NCBI RefSeq assembly: GCF_003003075.1
Contig: NZ_PVTX01000005.1
Span: 124,001 to 188,000, forward strand
From: Isoptericola halotolerans
GTDB lineage: Bacteria; Actinomycetota; Actinomycetes; Actinomycetales; Cellulomonadaceae
Direction: 5' to 3'
Length of the DNA: 64,000 nt
Under the pieces are notes generated by a model that saw only the letters and a program-made list of their open reading frames with translations, searched no databases and had not been told where the DNA came from. The position numbers were made by a program, and so were the translations under genes. Positions within the stretch are counted from its first letter, which is position 1. Each line of letters starts with the position of its first letter. Shown piece by piece: positions 47,647-59,085 of the stretch.

Positions 47647-48242
47647 GGTGCCTCCAGGGTGTCGAGGGAGCGCGGGGCGTCGCGCATCGGGTCCCGCCCC
47701 GGGCGCCGGGTGACGCAGCGGGACGCTCGCGGGCGGTCCCGGCGCCAGAGGGCCAGCACCGAGGCGAGCGGCCACCGCTCGGGCGGGACGCCCGTCTCGG
47801 CCCAGATCCGCAGCCGGTCGAAGCTCCACGCCGTCATCCACAGCACGAGCGGACGCAGCACACGGTCGGCCGCGCGGCCGAACCCCGGGGTGTAGTCGTA
47901 CCCGGTGACGAAGCGGACCCCGCCCTCGACCGGGGTGTACCTCCAGTACCCACGCCCGTCCCGCAACGGCGAGGTGCGGTCGTCGGTGCCGAAGCGCAGC
48001 GCGGAGGTACGGGTGCCGTCGGGGCCGTGGCGCTCCCCCAGAGAGGTGCCGGTGCCGCGGATCGTGTGCGGTCCGAGCGCTCGCTCGTAGCGGAACCGGG
48101 TGGCACCCGTGGCCGTGGTGCCGGTGGGCACGATCCGGCTGAACCGCAGGTCCCAGCGCGCGTGCTGCTCGGGGTCCTGGGTGAGCTCCCAGATCCGGTC
48201 CATCGTGGTGCGGACCGTCACCTCGACGTACAGCGCCCGCAC
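47643..48242 (-). CDS. SRPBCC (START-like) family protein
   Basis: 199 residues. VEVTVRTTMDRIWELTQDPEQHARWDLRFSRIV at the N-terminus and GGVRFVTGYDYTPGFGRAADRVLRPLVLWMTAWSFDRLRIWAE near the end outline the helix-grip fold of polyketide cyclase/START-like ligand binders. The last 50 residues are basic and disordered. It starts four bases after the tsaD stop on the same strand and is probably co-transcribed with tsaD and DUF4166. Ligand unknown. Confidence 0.8.
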   Translation of the reverse strand: MRALYVEVTVRTTMDRIWELTQDPEQHARWDLRFSRIVPTGTTATGATRFRYERALGPHTIRGTGTSLGERHGPDGTRTSALRFGTDDRTSPLRDGRGYWRYTPVEGGVRFVTGYDYTPGFGRAADRVLRPLVLWMTAWSFDRLRIWAETGVPPERWPLASVLALWRRDRPRASRCVTRRPGRDPMRDAPRSLDTLEAP

Positions 48243-48246
48243 GCGG

Positions 48247-49305
48247 TCAGACCGTGATCGCGGTCAGCGGCATCGAGGAGTCGACCCCGATGTCGAGGTC
48301 CGACGGCGCCACCCCGGCCCGCACGACGGCGGAGCCCAGCGCCGCGATCATCGCCCCGTTGTCGGTGCAGTAGCGGATCGGCGGGATGCGCAGGTCGATG
48401 CCCGCCTCGGCGCAGCGCTCGGCCGCCATGTCGCGCAGCTGGCTGTTCGCGGAGAACCCGCCGCCGATCACCAGGGTGTCCACGTCGTGCGCCCGGCACG
48501 CCGCGATCGTCTTGGCCGTCAGCACGTCGACGACCGCGGCGGCGAAGGAGGCCGCGACGTCGGCCACCGGCACCTCGCGGCCGGCGTCCTGGCACGACTC
48601 GACCCACCGGGCCACGGCCGTCTTGAGCCCGGAGAAGCTGAAGTCGTAGGCGTGCTTCTCCTGGTCCTTGCGCGCCGTGAGCCCGCGCGGGAACCGGATC
48701 GCCTCGGGGTCACCCTCGCGGGCGAGCCGGTCGATGTGCGGACCGCCCGGGTAGGGCAGGCCGAGCAGGCGACCCACCTTGTCGAAGGCCTCGCCCGCCG
48801 CGTCGTCGAGCGTGGACCCGAGCTCGGTGACGTCGGTCGCGATGTCGTCGACCAGGAGCAGCGAGCTGTGGCCGCCGGAGACGACCAGCGCCATCGAGCG
48901 CCCGGTGAAGGGGCCGTCGACGAGCTGGTTGACCGCCGCGTGCCCGATGACGTGGTTGACGCCGTAGAGCGGCTTGCCGAGACCGATCGACAGCGCCTTG
49001 GCGGCGCTCGCACCGATGGTCAGCGGCCCGACCAGCCCCGGCCCGGCGGTCACGGCGATCGCGTCGACCTCGGACAGGTCGACGTCGGCCTCGCCCAGCG
49101 CGCGCCGGATCGTCGGGACCATCGCCTCGAGGTGGGCGCGGCTGGCCACCTCCGGGATGATGCCGCCGTAGCGGGCGTGCTCGTCCATGGAGCTCGCGAC
49201 GGCGTCGAAGAGCAGCGTGTCGCCACGCACCAGCGCGACGCCGGTCTCGTCGCAGGAGGTCTCGATCCCGAGCACCAGGGGCTCGCCACCGGTCTGGTCA
49301 GTCAT
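48247..49305 (-). CDS. tsaD: tRNA N6-adenosine threonylcarbamoyltransferase TsaD
   Basis: 352 residues. With TsaB and TsaE it transfers the threonylcarbamoyl group to A37 of ANN-reading tRNAs. [15 protein letters not shown] is the ATP-type N-terminus, [11 protein letters not shown] the HxxxH metal site, [16 protein letters not shown], and [15 protein letters not shown] the C-terminal metal/nucleotide region. ATG 49305 is chosen; an ATG three codons upstream is possible. GATCAT stands seven bases before 49305. Its partner tsaB with rimI lies 14 kb away on the same strand, beyond the urea block. Confidence 0.96.
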   Translation of the reverse strand: MTDQTGGEPLVLGIETSCDETGVALVRGDTLLFDAVASSMDEHARYGGIIPEVASRAHLEAMVPTIRRALGEADVDLSEVDAIAVTAGPGLVGPLTIGASAAKALSIGLGKPLYGVNHVIGHAAVNQLVDGPFTGRSMALVVSGGHSSLLLVDDIATDVTELGSTLDDAAGEAFDKVGRLLGLPYPGGPHIDRLAREGDPEAIRFPRGLTARKDQEKHAYDFSFSGLKTAVARWVESCQDAGREVPVADVAASFAAAVVDVLTAKTIAACRAHDVDTLVIGGGFSANSQLRDMAAERCAEAGIDLRIPPIRYCTDNGAMIAALGSAVVRAGVAPSDLDIGVDSSMPLTAITV

Positions 49306-49372
49306 GGCACCCATGATCGCATCGCGCGCGGGGCGGCCCGACGTCGAGGCAGGTCAGGTCGGCCCGTGGGTG

Positions 49373-49399
49373 GAAACACGAAAGTTACGCGGGGCTGAC
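49373..49399 (+). promoter_or_regulatory. candidate GlnR box upstream of urtA
   Basis: GAAAC (49373-49377), six bases, GTTAC (49384-49388), six bases, CTGAC (49395-49399). The actinobacterial GlnR consensus alternates GTnAC and GAAAC sites with six-base spacing, which is what is seen here; the third site has a mismatch in its first base. It lies directly upstream of and overlaps the presumed -35, as expected for a nitrogen-limitation activator of urea uptake. Confidence 0.6.
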
Positions 49400-49442
49400 A
49401 GACCGGACACCTCGGCGTACTTAGGTTCATCTGAACCTAAGT
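49395..49442 (+). promoter_or_regulatory. urtA promoter with 24-bp palindrome at the start site
   Basis: -35 CTGACA (49395-49400), 17 bases, -10 TACTTA (49418-49423). A palindrome with perfect 11-base arms (49419-49429, ACTTAGGTTCA, and 49432-49442) and two-base centre covers -10 to about +12. This is a classic repressor position. The arms resemble DtxR iron boxes, but the spacing is one base too long. The rest of 49306-49488 holds the tsaD start region and an ACGGAGC ribosome-binding site for urtA. Confidence 0.65.
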
Positions 49443-49488
49443 CCCGGTCCCGGAGCCACCCGGAACCCCGCCACGAACGGAGCACGTC

Positions 49489-50757
49489 ATGCGTCTACGG
49501 ACACACGCCGGCACGAGAAGTCTCGGCGTCCTCTCCATCGCAGCACTGGCCGTCACGGCCCTGACGGCCTGCGGGGCACAGGTCGACGCCGCGGGCGCCG
49601 ACCCGTCGGCCGGCACCGCGGACAGCTGCGTCGACACCTCGGGCGACACCGTGCGGATCGGCTTCCTCAACTCGCTGTCCGGCACCATGGCCATCTCCGA
49701 GCAGACGGTGCACGACTCGCTCCAGCTCGCCGCGGCGGAGATCAACGCCGACGGCGGCGTCCTGGGCAAGCAGCTCGAGGTCGTCACCGAGGACGGGCAG
49801 TCCGAGCCCACGGTGTTCGCCGAGAAGGCGACCAAGCTCATCACCAGCGACTGCGTCGCCGCGGTCTTCGGCGGGTGGACGTCGGCCTCGCGCAAGGCGA
49901 TGCTCCCCGTCTTCGAGTCGAACGACTCGCTGCTGTTCTACCCGGTGCAGTACGAGGGCCTGGAGGCCTCGCCCAACATCTTCTACACCGGCGCCACGAC
50001 GAACCAGCAGATCGTCCCGGCCCTGGACTACCTGGCCGAGCAGGGCGTCGAGTCGCTGTTCCTCGTCGGGTCCGACTACGTCTTCCCCCGCACCGCGAAC
50101 AAGATCATCAACGCCTACGCCGAGGCGCACGGCATCGAGGTCCTCGGCGAGGAGTACGCGCCGCTGGGCCACACCGACTTCTCCACGATCGTCAACAAGG
50201 TGCGGTCGGCGGACGCCGACGCCGTGTTCAACACGCTCAACGGCGACTCCAACGTCGCGTTCTTCAAGGAGTACTCCAACGCGGGACTCGCCGCCGACGA
50301 GATGCCCGTCCTGTCGGTGTCGATCGCCGAGGAGGAGATCGGCGGCATCGGCGTCGAGAACGTCGAGGGCCAGCTCACCGCCTGGAACTACTACCAGACG
50401 GTGGACACCCCGGAGAACGCCGCCTTCGTCGAGGCGTTCAAGGCCGAGTACGGCGAGGACCGCGTCACCTCGGACCCGATGGAGGCCGCCTACGACTCCC
50501 TCCACCTCTGGAAGGGCATGGTCGAGAAGGCCGGGTCGTTCGCCGTCGCGGACGTCCAGGAGGCGGCCGACGGCGTCAGCTTCGACGCCCCGGAGGGCAC
50601 GGTCACCGTCGACGGCGACAACCACCACATCGCCAAGACCGCGCTCATCGGCCGGATCGGCGCCGACGGCCTGATCCACACCGAGTGGAGCTCGGACGGC
50701 CCCATCGAGCCCGACCCGTTCCTCGAGGGCTACGACTGGGCCGACGGCCTCTCCTGA
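49489..50757 (+). CDS. urtA: urea ABC transporter substrate-binding lipoprotein UrtA
   Basis: 422 residues. Lipoprotein signal with lipobox LTAC (Cys28), then a type I periplasmic-binding fold of the branched-chain amino acid class. [17 protein letters not shown]-like opening, [54 protein letters not shown] and [17 protein letters not shown] are highly characteristic of urea and amide binders (UrtA/FmdD/AmiC). Urea is favoured by the linked urease genes. First gene of urtABCDE, behind a GlnR-like box. Confidence 0.96.
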   Translation: MRLRTHAGTRSLGVLSIAALAVTALTACGAQVDAAGADPSAGTADSCVDTSGDTVRIGFLNSLSGTMAISEQTVHDSLQLAAAEINADGGVLGKQLEVVTEDGQSEPTVFAEKATKLITSDCVAAVFGGWTSASRKAMLPVFESNDSLLFYPVQYEGLEASPNIFYTGATTNQQIVPALDYLAEQGVESLFLVGSDYVFPRTANKIINAYAEAHGIEVLGEEYAPLGHTDFSTIVNKVRSADADAVFNTLNGDSNVAFFKEYSNAGLAADEMPVLSVSIAEEEIGGIGVENVEGQLTAWNYYQTVDTPENAAFVEAFKAEYGEDRVTSDPMEAAYDSLHLWKGMVEKAGSFAVADVQEAADGVSFDAPEGTVTVDGDNHHIAKTALIGRIGADGLIHTEWSSDGPIEPDPFLEGYDWADGLS

Positions 50758-50793
50758 CCCGGTCCGGACGCCGACGACGACGGGACATCGACC

Positions 50794-51675
50794 ATGGACA
50801 TCCTGAACCAGCTCTTCGCGGGCCTGAGCCTCGGCTCGGTCCTCCTCCTCGCCGCGCTCGGCCTCGCGCTGACGTTCGGCCAGATGGGGGTGATCAACAT
50901 GGCCCACGGAGAGTTCATGATGGCCGGCGCCTACACGGCCTTCGTGGTGCAGGGCGTCGTCGGGAGCGCCGGTGTGAGCCTGCTGGTCGCGCTGCCCCTC
51001 GGCTTCCTGGTCGGTGGCGTCCTGGGGCTGGTGCTCGAGGCGACCCTCATCCACCGGATGTACCACCGGCCGCTGGACACGTTGCTCGTCACGTGGGGCG
51101 TCGCGCTGGTCCTCCAGCAGGTGGCGCGCGACGTGTTCGGTGCGCCCAACGTCGACGTGACCGCGCCGGAGTGGCTCTCCGGCGCGGTCACCGTCGGCGG
51201 TGTCGCCCTGCCGAAGACCCGCCTGTTCATCCTCGCGGTCGCCGTCGTCTGCGTCGCCACGCTCGCCCTCGTCCTGCAGGCCACCCCGCTCGGCCGACGG
51301 ATCCGCGCCGTGGTCCAGCACCGCGACCTGGCGGAGGCGTCCGGCATCTCGTCCCGGGGCACCGACCGGCTGACCTTCTTCATCGGGTCCGGGATGGCGG
51401 GGATCGCCGGCGTCGCCCTCACCCTGCTGGGCTCGATCGGCCCGACCCTCGGGACCAGCTACATCGTCGACGCCTTCCTCGTGGTGGTGGCCGGCGGTAT
51501 CGGTCAGATCAAGGGCACCGTCATCGCGGCGACGGCCCTCGGCCTGATGCAGTCGTTCTTCGAGTACTCCACGACGGCCTCGGTGGCCAAGGTGCTCGTC
51601 TTCGTCGTGATCGTCGCGTTCCTGCAGGTGCGGCCCCAGGGGCTGGTCACCGTGCGGACGAGGAGCCTGGTATGA
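50794..51675 (+). CDS. urtB: urea ABC transporter permease UrtB
   Basis: 293 residues, about eight membrane helices. LNQLFAGLSLGSVLLLAALGLALTFGQMGVINMAHGEFMMAGAY is the LivH-type signature, and TSYIVDAFLVVVAGGIGQIKGTVIAATALGL the conserved cytoplasmic coupling region of UrtB. It lacks the long N-terminal domain seen in some cyanobacterial and proteobacterial UrtB proteins. The stop overlaps urtC by four bases. Confidence 0.94.
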   Translation: MDILNQLFAGLSLGSVLLLAALGLALTFGQMGVINMAHGEFMMAGAYTAFVVQGVVGSAGVSLLVALPLGFLVGGVLGLVLEATLIHRMYHRPLDTLLVTWGVALVLQQVARDVFGAPNVDVTAPEWLSGAVTVGGVALPKTRLFILAVAVVCVATLALVLQATPLGRRIRAVVQHRDLAEASGISSRGTDRLTFFIGSGMAGIAGVALTLLGSIGPTLGTSYIVDAFLVVVAGGIGQIKGTVIAATALGLMQSFFEYSTTASVAKVLVFVVIVAFLQVRPQGLVTVRTRSLV

Positions 51676-52796
51676 CCACCACGCACCGCACCACCGACCG
51701 GCTCGCCGCCCTGCTGCGCCCCGGCCGCTCCCGGGCCCTGGCCGGCTTCGCGCTCGCCGCCGTCGTCCTCTTCGCCGTGGCACCGCTGCTGCTCAGCCCG
51801 TTCCGGCTCAGCCTGCTCGCCAAGTTCCTGTGCCTGGCGATGGTCGCGGTCGGCATCGGTCTCGCCTGGGGACGTGGCGGCCTGCTGACCCTCGGCCAGG
51901 GCGTGTACTTCGGCCTCGGCGCCTACCTCATGGCGATGCACCTCAAGCTGGCCGACGCCGGACCCGGCGGGGTGCCGGACTTCATGAGCCTGTACGGCAC
52001 CGGAGAGGTCCCGTGGTGGTGGGAACCCCTGCGGTCGCCCGTGGCCACGATCCTGCTCATCGCGCTGGTGCCCGCGCTGCTGGCCGGGCTGCTCGGCTGG
52101 GCCGTCTTCACCCGGCGGGTCCGCGGCGCCTACTTCGCGATCCTCTCCCAGGCGCTCGCTGCCGCGTTCGCGATCCTGCTGATCGGCCAGCAGCAGACCA
52201 CCGGCGGGACCAACGGGCTCAACGGGTTCCGTGCCTTCTTCGGCTACGACCTCACCGACCCCGTCAACCAGCGGATGCTCTACCTCGTCGCGGCCGGTGC
52301 GCTGCTGGCCATGGTCCTGGTCGCCCGCCAGCTCATGGTCTCGCGGTTCGGCGAGCTGCTCGTCGCCGTGCGCGACGGCGAGGACCGCGTCCGGTTCCTC
52401 GGGTACGACCCGGCCCTGGTCAAGACGGTGGCGTACGTCGTCGCCGCCGTGATGGCGGCCGTCGGCGGGGCGCTCTTCGTGCCGGTCGTCGGCATCATCT
52501 CCCCCGCCGACGTCGGGGTGGTGCCCTCGATCGGGTTCCTCGTCGGCGTCGCCATCGGCGGTCGGGCCACCCTGCTCGGCCCGGTGCTGGGCTCGATCGC
52601 CGTCAGCTGGGCGCAGACCTCCATCTCGGAGCAGTTCCCCTCCGGCTGGATCTACTTCCAGGGCGCCCTGTTCATCGGCGTCGTCGCGTTCCTGCCGGGC
52701 GGCCTCGCCTCCCTCGTGCGCCGCCGACGGCGCAGGAGCGCCGCCCGGAGCGCCCCGCCCGCACCTGTCACGCAGACCGAGGGGAGCACCCCATGA
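51672..52796 (+). CDS. urtC: urea ABC transporter permease UrtC
   Basis: 374 residues with about nine to ten helices. LCLAMVAVGIGLAWGRGGLLTLGQGVYFGLGAYLMAMHLKL and PDFMSLYGTGEVPWWWEPLRSP are typical of UrtC, and SPADVGVVPSIGFLVGVAIGGRATLLGPVLGSIAVSWAQTSISEQFPSGW is the C-terminal conserved block. ATG overlaps urtB and the stop overlaps urtD, so the transporter is one tightly coupled operon. The last 30 residues form a basic cytoplasmic tail. Confidence 0.94.
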   Translation: MTTTHRTTDRLAALLRPGRSRALAGFALAAVVLFAVAPLLLSPFRLSLLAKFLCLAMVAVGIGLAWGRGGLLTLGQGVYFGLGAYLMAMHLKLADAGPGGVPDFMSLYGTGEVPWWWEPLRSPVATILLIALVPALLAGLLGWAVFTRRVRGAYFAILSQALAAAFAILLIGQQQTTGGTNGLNGFRAFFGYDLTDPVNQRMLYLVAAGALLAMVLVARQLMVSRFGELLVAVRDGEDRVRFLGYDPALVKTVAYVVAAVMAAVGGALFVPVVGIISPADVGVVPSIGFLVGVAIGGRATLLGPVLGSIAVSWAQTSISEQFPSGWIYFQGALFIGVVAFLPGGLASLVRRRRRRSAARSAPPAPVTQTEGSTP

Positions 52797-53674
52797 CCCA
52801 CGTCCCCACCGCCGAGACCGCGGCCGGCGCCGAGCCCACCGGCACCGCCGCGGAGGCCCTGCTCGGGACCGACTCCACACGGTTCCGGCACGACTACCTG
52901 GAGGTGCGCGGGCTGCGTGTCGCCTTCGGTGGCTTCGTCGCCGTCCGCGACGTCGACCTGACGGTGACCCAGGGCGACCTCCGGTTCCTCATCGGACCCA
53001 ACGGCGCCGGCAAGACGACGCTGATCGACGCGGTGACCGGGCTGGCGAGCGCCACGGGCTCGGCCCGGTTCGGCGGCAAGGAGCTGCTCGGGCGGGGCAC
53101 GCACCGGATCGCCCGGGACGGCGTCGGCCGCACGTTCCAGACGGCCAGCGTCTTCGAGGAGCTGACCGTGCTGCAGAACCTGGACATCGCGGCCGGCGCC
53201 CGCCGTGGACCGCTGACCATGCTGCGCCGCCGCGGCGCGGTACCCGAGGCCGTCGAGCAGGCGCTCGAGCTCGTAGGGCTGACGGCTCTGCGGGACACTG
53301 CCGCCGGCGTGCTCGCCCACGGCCAGAAGCAGTGGCTCGAGATCGGGATGCTGCTGGTCCAGGACGCCCACCTGCTGCTGCTCGACGAGCCCGTGGCGGG
53401 CATGACCCACGCGGAACGGGAGGCCACCGGCGAGCTGCTGCGGCGCATCGGGTCCCAGCGCGTGGTGGTCGTCGTCGAGCACGACATGGACTTCCTGCGG
53501 TCGTTCGCCGACTCGGTCACCGTCATGCACCAGGGCCAGGTCCTCGCCGAGGGCACGGTCGCGGAGGTGCAGAACGACCCCGCCGTCGTCGAGGTCTACC
53601 TCGGCAGCCCGGTCTCGACCGAGCCCCCGACCACCCAGGCCGCCGGACCCCTGACCACCCAGGAGGACGCATGA
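52793..53674 (+). CDS. urtD: urea ABC transporter ATP-binding protein UrtD
   Basis: 293 residues. LivG-type ATPase with Walker A GPNGAGKTT, the signature-equivalent LAHGQKQWLEIGMLL (the LSGGQ of usual ABC proteins is replaced by AHGQ, normal for UrtD), Walker B LLLLDEPVAGMTHAE and H-loop VVVEHDMDF. N- and C-terminal tails of about 35 and 20 residues ([18 protein letters not shown]) are extra to the fold. Couples with UrtE to drive import. Confidence 0.95.
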   Translation: MTHVPTAETAAGAEPTGTAAEALLGTDSTRFRHDYLEVRGLRVAFGGFVAVRDVDLTVTQGDLRFLIGPNGAGKTTLIDAVTGLASATGSARFGGKELLGRGTHRIARDGVGRTFQTASVFEELTVLQNLDIAAGARRGPLTMLRRRGAVPEAVEQALELVGLTALRDTAAGVLAHGQKQWLEIGMLLVQDAHLLLLDEPVAGMTHAEREATGELLRRIGSQRVVVVVEHDMDFLRSFADSVTVMHQGQVLAEGTVAEVQNDPAVVEVYLGSPVSTEPPTTQAAGPLTTQEDA

Positions 53675-54369
53675 CGCTCGAGCTCACCGGCCTGAGCACC
53701 GGCTACGGACGCACCACGGTGGTGCACGGCGTCGACCTCACCGTGCCGGACGGCGGCCTGACCGCCGTCCTCGGCCACAACGGGGCCGGCAAGACGACCC
53801 TGCTGCGCGCGGTCCTCGGGCTCCTGCCCGCCCGGGCCGGCACGGTCCGCCTCGCCGGCACGGACGTGACCGGCTGGCCGCCGCACCGCCGCGTGCGTCG
53901 CGGTATCGCCTACGTCCCGCAGGGCCAGCAGTCGTTCGGCCAGCTCACCGCCCGGGAGAACCTGCAGGTGGTGGCCGACGCGTACGGCGCCGCGGGCCGC
54001 CGTCGGACCGACGAGGCCCTGAACCTCTTCCCCGCCCTGGGGCCGCTGCTCGGCCGGCAGGCGGGACTCCTCTCGGGGGGGCAGCGCCAGCAGCTCGCCA
54101 TCGCCCGCGCCCTGGTGACCGGGCCGCGGCTGCTCGTCCTGGACGAACCGACCGAGGGCATCCAGCCCAACGTGGTGCGCGAGATCTACGACGCGATCAC
54201 CGACCTGTCGAGCGGTGGCGAGCTGTCCGTGCTGCTCGTCGAGCAGCACATCGGCTACGCGGTGGAGCACGCCGGGGAGTACCTCGTCATGACGTCCGGC
54301 CGGATCACGCACCGTGCGCCCGGCGGGGCCGCGGCGGTGCACGACGCCCGGGAGGCGATGGCGCTGTGA
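53671..54369 (+). CDS. urtE: urea ABC transporter ATP-binding protein UrtE
   Basis: 232 residues. LivF-type ATPase: Walker [11 protein letters not shown]-loop [20 protein letters not shown], signature [16 protein letters not shown], Walker [17 protein letters not shown] and H-loop [18 protein letters not shown] lies before the ATG, which overlaps the urtD stop. Urease genes follow after 34 bases with no terminator, so urt and ure probably form one transcript. Confidence 0.95.
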   Translation: MTLELTGLSTGYGRTTVVHGVDLTVPDGGLTAVLGHNGAGKTTLLRAVLGLLPARAGTVRLAGTDVTGWPPHRRVRRGIAYVPQGQQSFGQLTARENLQVVADAYGAAGRRRTDEALNLFPALGPLLGRQAGLLSGGQRQQLAIARALVTGPRLLVLDEPTEGIQPNVVREIYDAITDLSSGGELSVLLVEQHIGYAVEHAGEYLVMTSGRITHRAPGGAAAVHDAREAMAL

Positions 54370-54403
54370 CCGGCCACCCCGCCCGTCGGACGCCGGAGGC
54401 ACC

Positions 54404-54706
54404 GTGCACCTGACCCCCGCCGACACCGAGAAGCTGCTGCTCGCCGTCGCCGGCATGGTCGCCCGCGACCGTCTGGGCCGCGGCGTCCGGCTCAACCACC
54501 CCGAGGCGGTCGCCCTGCTGTCCTGCTGGGTGCTGGAGCGTGCCCGCGAGGGCGCCGACGTCGCCACCCTCATGCGTGACGGCAGCAGCGTGCTCGCGCG
54601 CGACCAGGTCATGGACGGTGTGCCCGAGATGCTCACCGACGTCCAGGTCGAGGCCACGTTCCCCGACGGCCGCAAGCTCGTCACCCTCCACCACCCGATC
54701 CCGTAG
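54404..54706 (+). CDS. ureA: urease subunit gamma
   Basis: 100 residues, normal size, GTG start after [54 protein letters not shown] and [30 protein letters not shown] are diagnostic. Structural subunit of the cytosolic nickel urease that hydrolyses urea to ammonia and carbamate. Confidence 0.97.
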   Translation: MHLTPADTEKLLLAVAGMVARDRLGRGVRLNHPEAVALLSCWVLERAREGADVATLMRDGSSVLARDQVMDGVPEMLTDVQVEATFPDGRKLVTLHHPIP

Positions 54707-54713
54707 GAGCACC

Positions 54714-55117
54714 GTGAGCGCCCACAGCACCACCGGCCCCGGCGCGATCCGCGTCGTTCCGGGCCGGATCGAGCTCAACGCCGACCGCACCCCCGCCGAG
54801 CGTCTGCGGCTCGTCGTGACCAACACCGGCGACCGTCCCGTGCAGGTCGGCTCGCACGTCCACCTGCCGGACGCCAACCCGGCCCTGCGCCTCGACCGCG
54901 CCGCCGCGCACGGCTTCCGCCTCGACGTCCCCGCCGGCACCTCGCAGCGGTTCGAGCCCGGGGTGAGCCGCGAGGTCGACGCCGTCGCCGTCCGCGGTGC
55001 CCGCCGGGTGCCCGGCCTGCAGCGGGACAAGGTCGACGGCGGCCGCCTGGGCGCCGTCGACCCCACTGCCGTGGCCTCCCACGGCAGCACCACGGCCGAC
55101 GCCGGGACGGTGCGCTG

Positions 55118-55118
<1 letters not shown>
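54714..55118 (+). CDS. ureB: urease subunit beta
   Basis: 134 residues, GTG start just after [81 protein letters not shown] is the compact beta fold of UreB. The last 30 residues are an extra tail. The stop shares one base with the ureC start (TGATG). Confidence 0.96.
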
Positions 55119-56821
<1,703 letters not shown>

Positions 56822-56824
56822 CCC

Positions 56825-57553
56825 GTGCCGACACCTCCTCCCGCCACCACCCGATCCGCCGAGCGCACTGCCCCGGCCCCGGGCACGGTCGCCCTGCTGC
56901 TGGCCGACGCCCGCCTGCCGGGCGGCGGTCACGCGCACTCCGCGAGCCTCGAGCCGGCCCTGCTCGGCGGACTCCCCGTCGACGACGTCCCGGCCTGGAT
57001 GGCCGGCCGCGCCACGACGGTCAGCCTCGTCGAGGCGGGCACGGCCGTCGTCACCGCCCATGTCCTCACGACCGGCGGCGCGCACGGGCTCGACGCCGTC
57101 GCCCGCGCGTGGGCGGCCCGGACGCCCTCGGGCGCGCTGCGCGACGCCGCCCGCCTGCTGGGACGGGGCTACCTGCGCGTGGCCCGGACCCTGTGGGCCG
57201 ACCACCACGCCGTCGCTGCCGCCGCCGGGCTGGCCGTCCGGCACGGCAGCGTGCCTCGCGCCGTCGTGCTCGGGGCGGTCGCCGCCGCCTGCGGGCTCGG
57301 TCCCGCCGACCTCGTCCGGCTGACGGTGTACGACGACGCCCAGACGGCGGCGTCGGCCCTGCTCAAGCTCGAGCCCCTGGACCCGCTCGTCCCGGCCCGA
57401 TGGGTCCTCGACGCCTGCGCCGCCGCCGAGCCCCACGTGGCCCGGGTCGCGGCGTGCACCACCCCGGACGACATCCCGTCGTCCGGCGCTCCCCTGACCG
57501 AAGGCTGGGCCGAGGCCCACGCCCTGACCCAGCAGAGGTTGTTCCGTGCCTGA
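56825..57553 (+). CDS. ureF: urease accessory protein UreF
   Basis: 242 residues, GTG start three bases after the ureC stop. All-helical protein that bridges the UreG GTPase and the UreD-urease complex. [40 protein letters not shown] and [20 protein letters not shown] fit the actinobacterial UreF type, which is divergent from the enterobacterial one. It overlaps ureG by eight bases. Confidence 0.9.
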   Translation: MPTPPPATTRSAERTAPAPGTVALLLADARLPGGGHAHSASLEPALLGGLPVDDVPAWMAGRATTVSLVEAGTAVVTAHVLTTGGAHGLDAVARAWAARTPSGALRDAARLLGRGYLRVARTLWADHHAVAAAAGLAVRHGSVPRAVVLGAVAAACGLGPADLVRLTVYDDAQTAASALLKLEPLDPLVPARWVLDACAAAEPHVARVAACTTPDDIPSSGAPLTEGWAEAHALTQQRLFRA

Positions 57554-58331
57554 GAACCCGCTCCCCGAGACCGCACCGACCACGACGGCCCGGCCGCTGC
57601 GCCTCGGCGTCGCCGGCCCCGTGGGCGTCGGCAAGTCGTCGCTCATCGCGACCGTGTGCCGCGCCCTGGCCACCGAGCTCGAGATCGGTGTCATCACCAA
57701 CGACATCTACACCGACGAGGACGCCCGGTTCCTGCGGTCCGCCGGCGTGCTGGAACCGGAGCGGATCCGCGCCGTGGAGACGGGCGCCTGCCCGCACACC
57801 GCGATCCGCGACGACGTCACCGCGAACCTTCTCGCGGCCGAGGACCTCGCGGCGGACTTCGCACCGCTCGACCTCGTCGTCATCGAGTCCGGCGGCGACA
57901 ACCTCACCGCCACCTTCTCCCCGGCGCTGGTCGACGCGCAGATCTTCGTCCTCGACGTCGCCGGTGGCGGCGACGTCGCCCGCAAGGGCGGCCCCGGCAT
58001 CGGCCGGGCGGACCTGCTGGTCGTCAACAAGACCGACCTGGCCCCGCACGTCGGCGTCGACGTCGAACGGATGGTGGCCGACGCCTCCGCGGCACGGGAG
58101 GGTCGCGCGGTGATCGCCCTGTCCCGCACCGACGAGAGCTCCGTGGCGGCGCTGCGCGCGTGGGTGCTCGACGTGCTCGCCGCCTACCGTTCCGGGGCGC
58201 ACGTGGCCCAGGACCCCGGCCCGATGGCACCGCACTTCCACGCCGACGAGGACGGCGGCGTGCTCCACAGCCACGCCGACGGCGATCACGCGCACTCGCA
58301 CGCCGATGACCACGACGTCGTCGCTCGCTGA
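57546..58331 (+). CDS. ureG: urease accessory GTPase UreG with C-terminal histidine-rich tail
   Basis: 261 residues. P-loop [18 protein letters not shown], metal-binding Cys-Pro-His in [30 protein letters not shown] and [12 protein letters not shown] (G4) are all present. The extra C-terminal tail after about residue 225 contains eight His and many Asp residues and should bind nickel. In most species a His-rich stretch, if present, is N-terminal or in UreE; ureE is absent here. It overlaps ureD by 26 bases. Confidence 0.95.
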   Translation: MPENPLPETAPTTTARPLRLGVAGPVGVGKSSLIATVCRALATELEIGVITNDIYTDEDARFLRSAGVLEPERIRAVETGACPHTAIRDDVTANLLAAEDLAADFAPLDLVVIESGGDNLTATFSPALVDAQIFVLDVAGGGDVARKGGPGIGRADLLVVNKTDLAPHVGVDVERMVADASAAREGRAVIALSRTDESSVAALRAWVLDVLAAYRSGAHVAQDPGPMAPHFHADEDGGVLHSHADGDHAHSHADDHDVVAR

Positions 58332-59085
58332 CACCCGGGCGACGACCGCCGTCCGCCTGAGCCGCGGCACCGTTCCCGGCTCGCCGGTGCGGGTGGACGC
58401 GACCGACGGGCTGCTCGCCGTGCGGACCGTCTCCCGCGGCGCGGTCCGGGCGGAGGTCGCGCTGGTCGCCACGGGCGCCGTGCTGCTCGGCGGCGACCAC
58501 GTCGTCGTACGGGTCGACGTGGCCGACGGCTGCGCGCTGCGGATCACCGACGTCGGGGGGACGGTCGCCTACGACGGCGAGGGCGCGGCCTGCCGCTGGG
58601 ACGTCGAGGTCCGCCTGGGGCGCGGCGCCCGGCTGGACTGGGCCGGGATGCCGCTCGTCGTCGCCGGCGGCGCCAACGTGGTCCGGGCGACCACCGTCCG
58701 CCTCGGCGCGGGCGCGCGCCTGGTCCTGCGCGAGACCGTCGTGCTGGGCCGCGACGGCGAGCACGGCGGCCGCGTCGTCGTCCGCAGCGACGTGGCCGAC
58801 GACGTCGGGCCCGTGCTCGTCGAGGAGGTCGTCGCCTCCGGCACGGCCCCCGTCCCGGGCGTGCTCGGTCCGTACCGCGTGCTCGACACCCTCACCGACG
58901 TGCACGCGACCGACGAGCTCGAGGCCCTGGAGGAGTCGGACCTGCCGGGGCCGGTCCCCGGCGCGACCACCCTGCGGCTCGACCGCGGCGGGACCGTCAC
59001 CCGCTGGCTGGGGGCGGCGACGCACCTCAGCCCGGTCGAGCGCGCGCTCGCCCACCACCGACCGAAACCCGGAGAAGACGGATGA
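58306..59085 (+). CDS. ureD: urease accessory protein UreD
   Basis: 259 residues. Beta-rich scaffold that holds apo-urease during activation. [63 protein letters not shown] and [25 protein letters not shown] match the actinobacterial UreD/UreH type. It begins within the His-rich tail codons of ureG and its stop overlaps the nickel permease start by four bases. Confidence 0.9.
   Translation: MTTTSSLADTRATTAVRLSRGTVPGSPVRVDATDGLLAVRTVSRGAVRAEVALVATGAVLLGGDHVVVRVDVADGCALRITDVGGTVAYDGEGAACRWDVEVRLGRGARLDWAGMPLVVAGGANVVRATTVRLGAGARLVLRETVVLGRDGEHGGRVVVRSDVADDVGPVLVEEVVASGTAPVPGVLGPYRVLDTLTDVHATDELEALEESDLPGPVPGATTLRLDRGGTVTRWLGAATHLSPVERALAHHRPKPGEDG

Noticed and set aside
49421-49440. A classic DtxR/IdeR iron box before urtA
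   Set aside because: The arms match TTAGG/CCTAA, but the site is 20 rather than 19 bases and the centre differs from the consensus, so I list it only as a palindrome with unknown binder.
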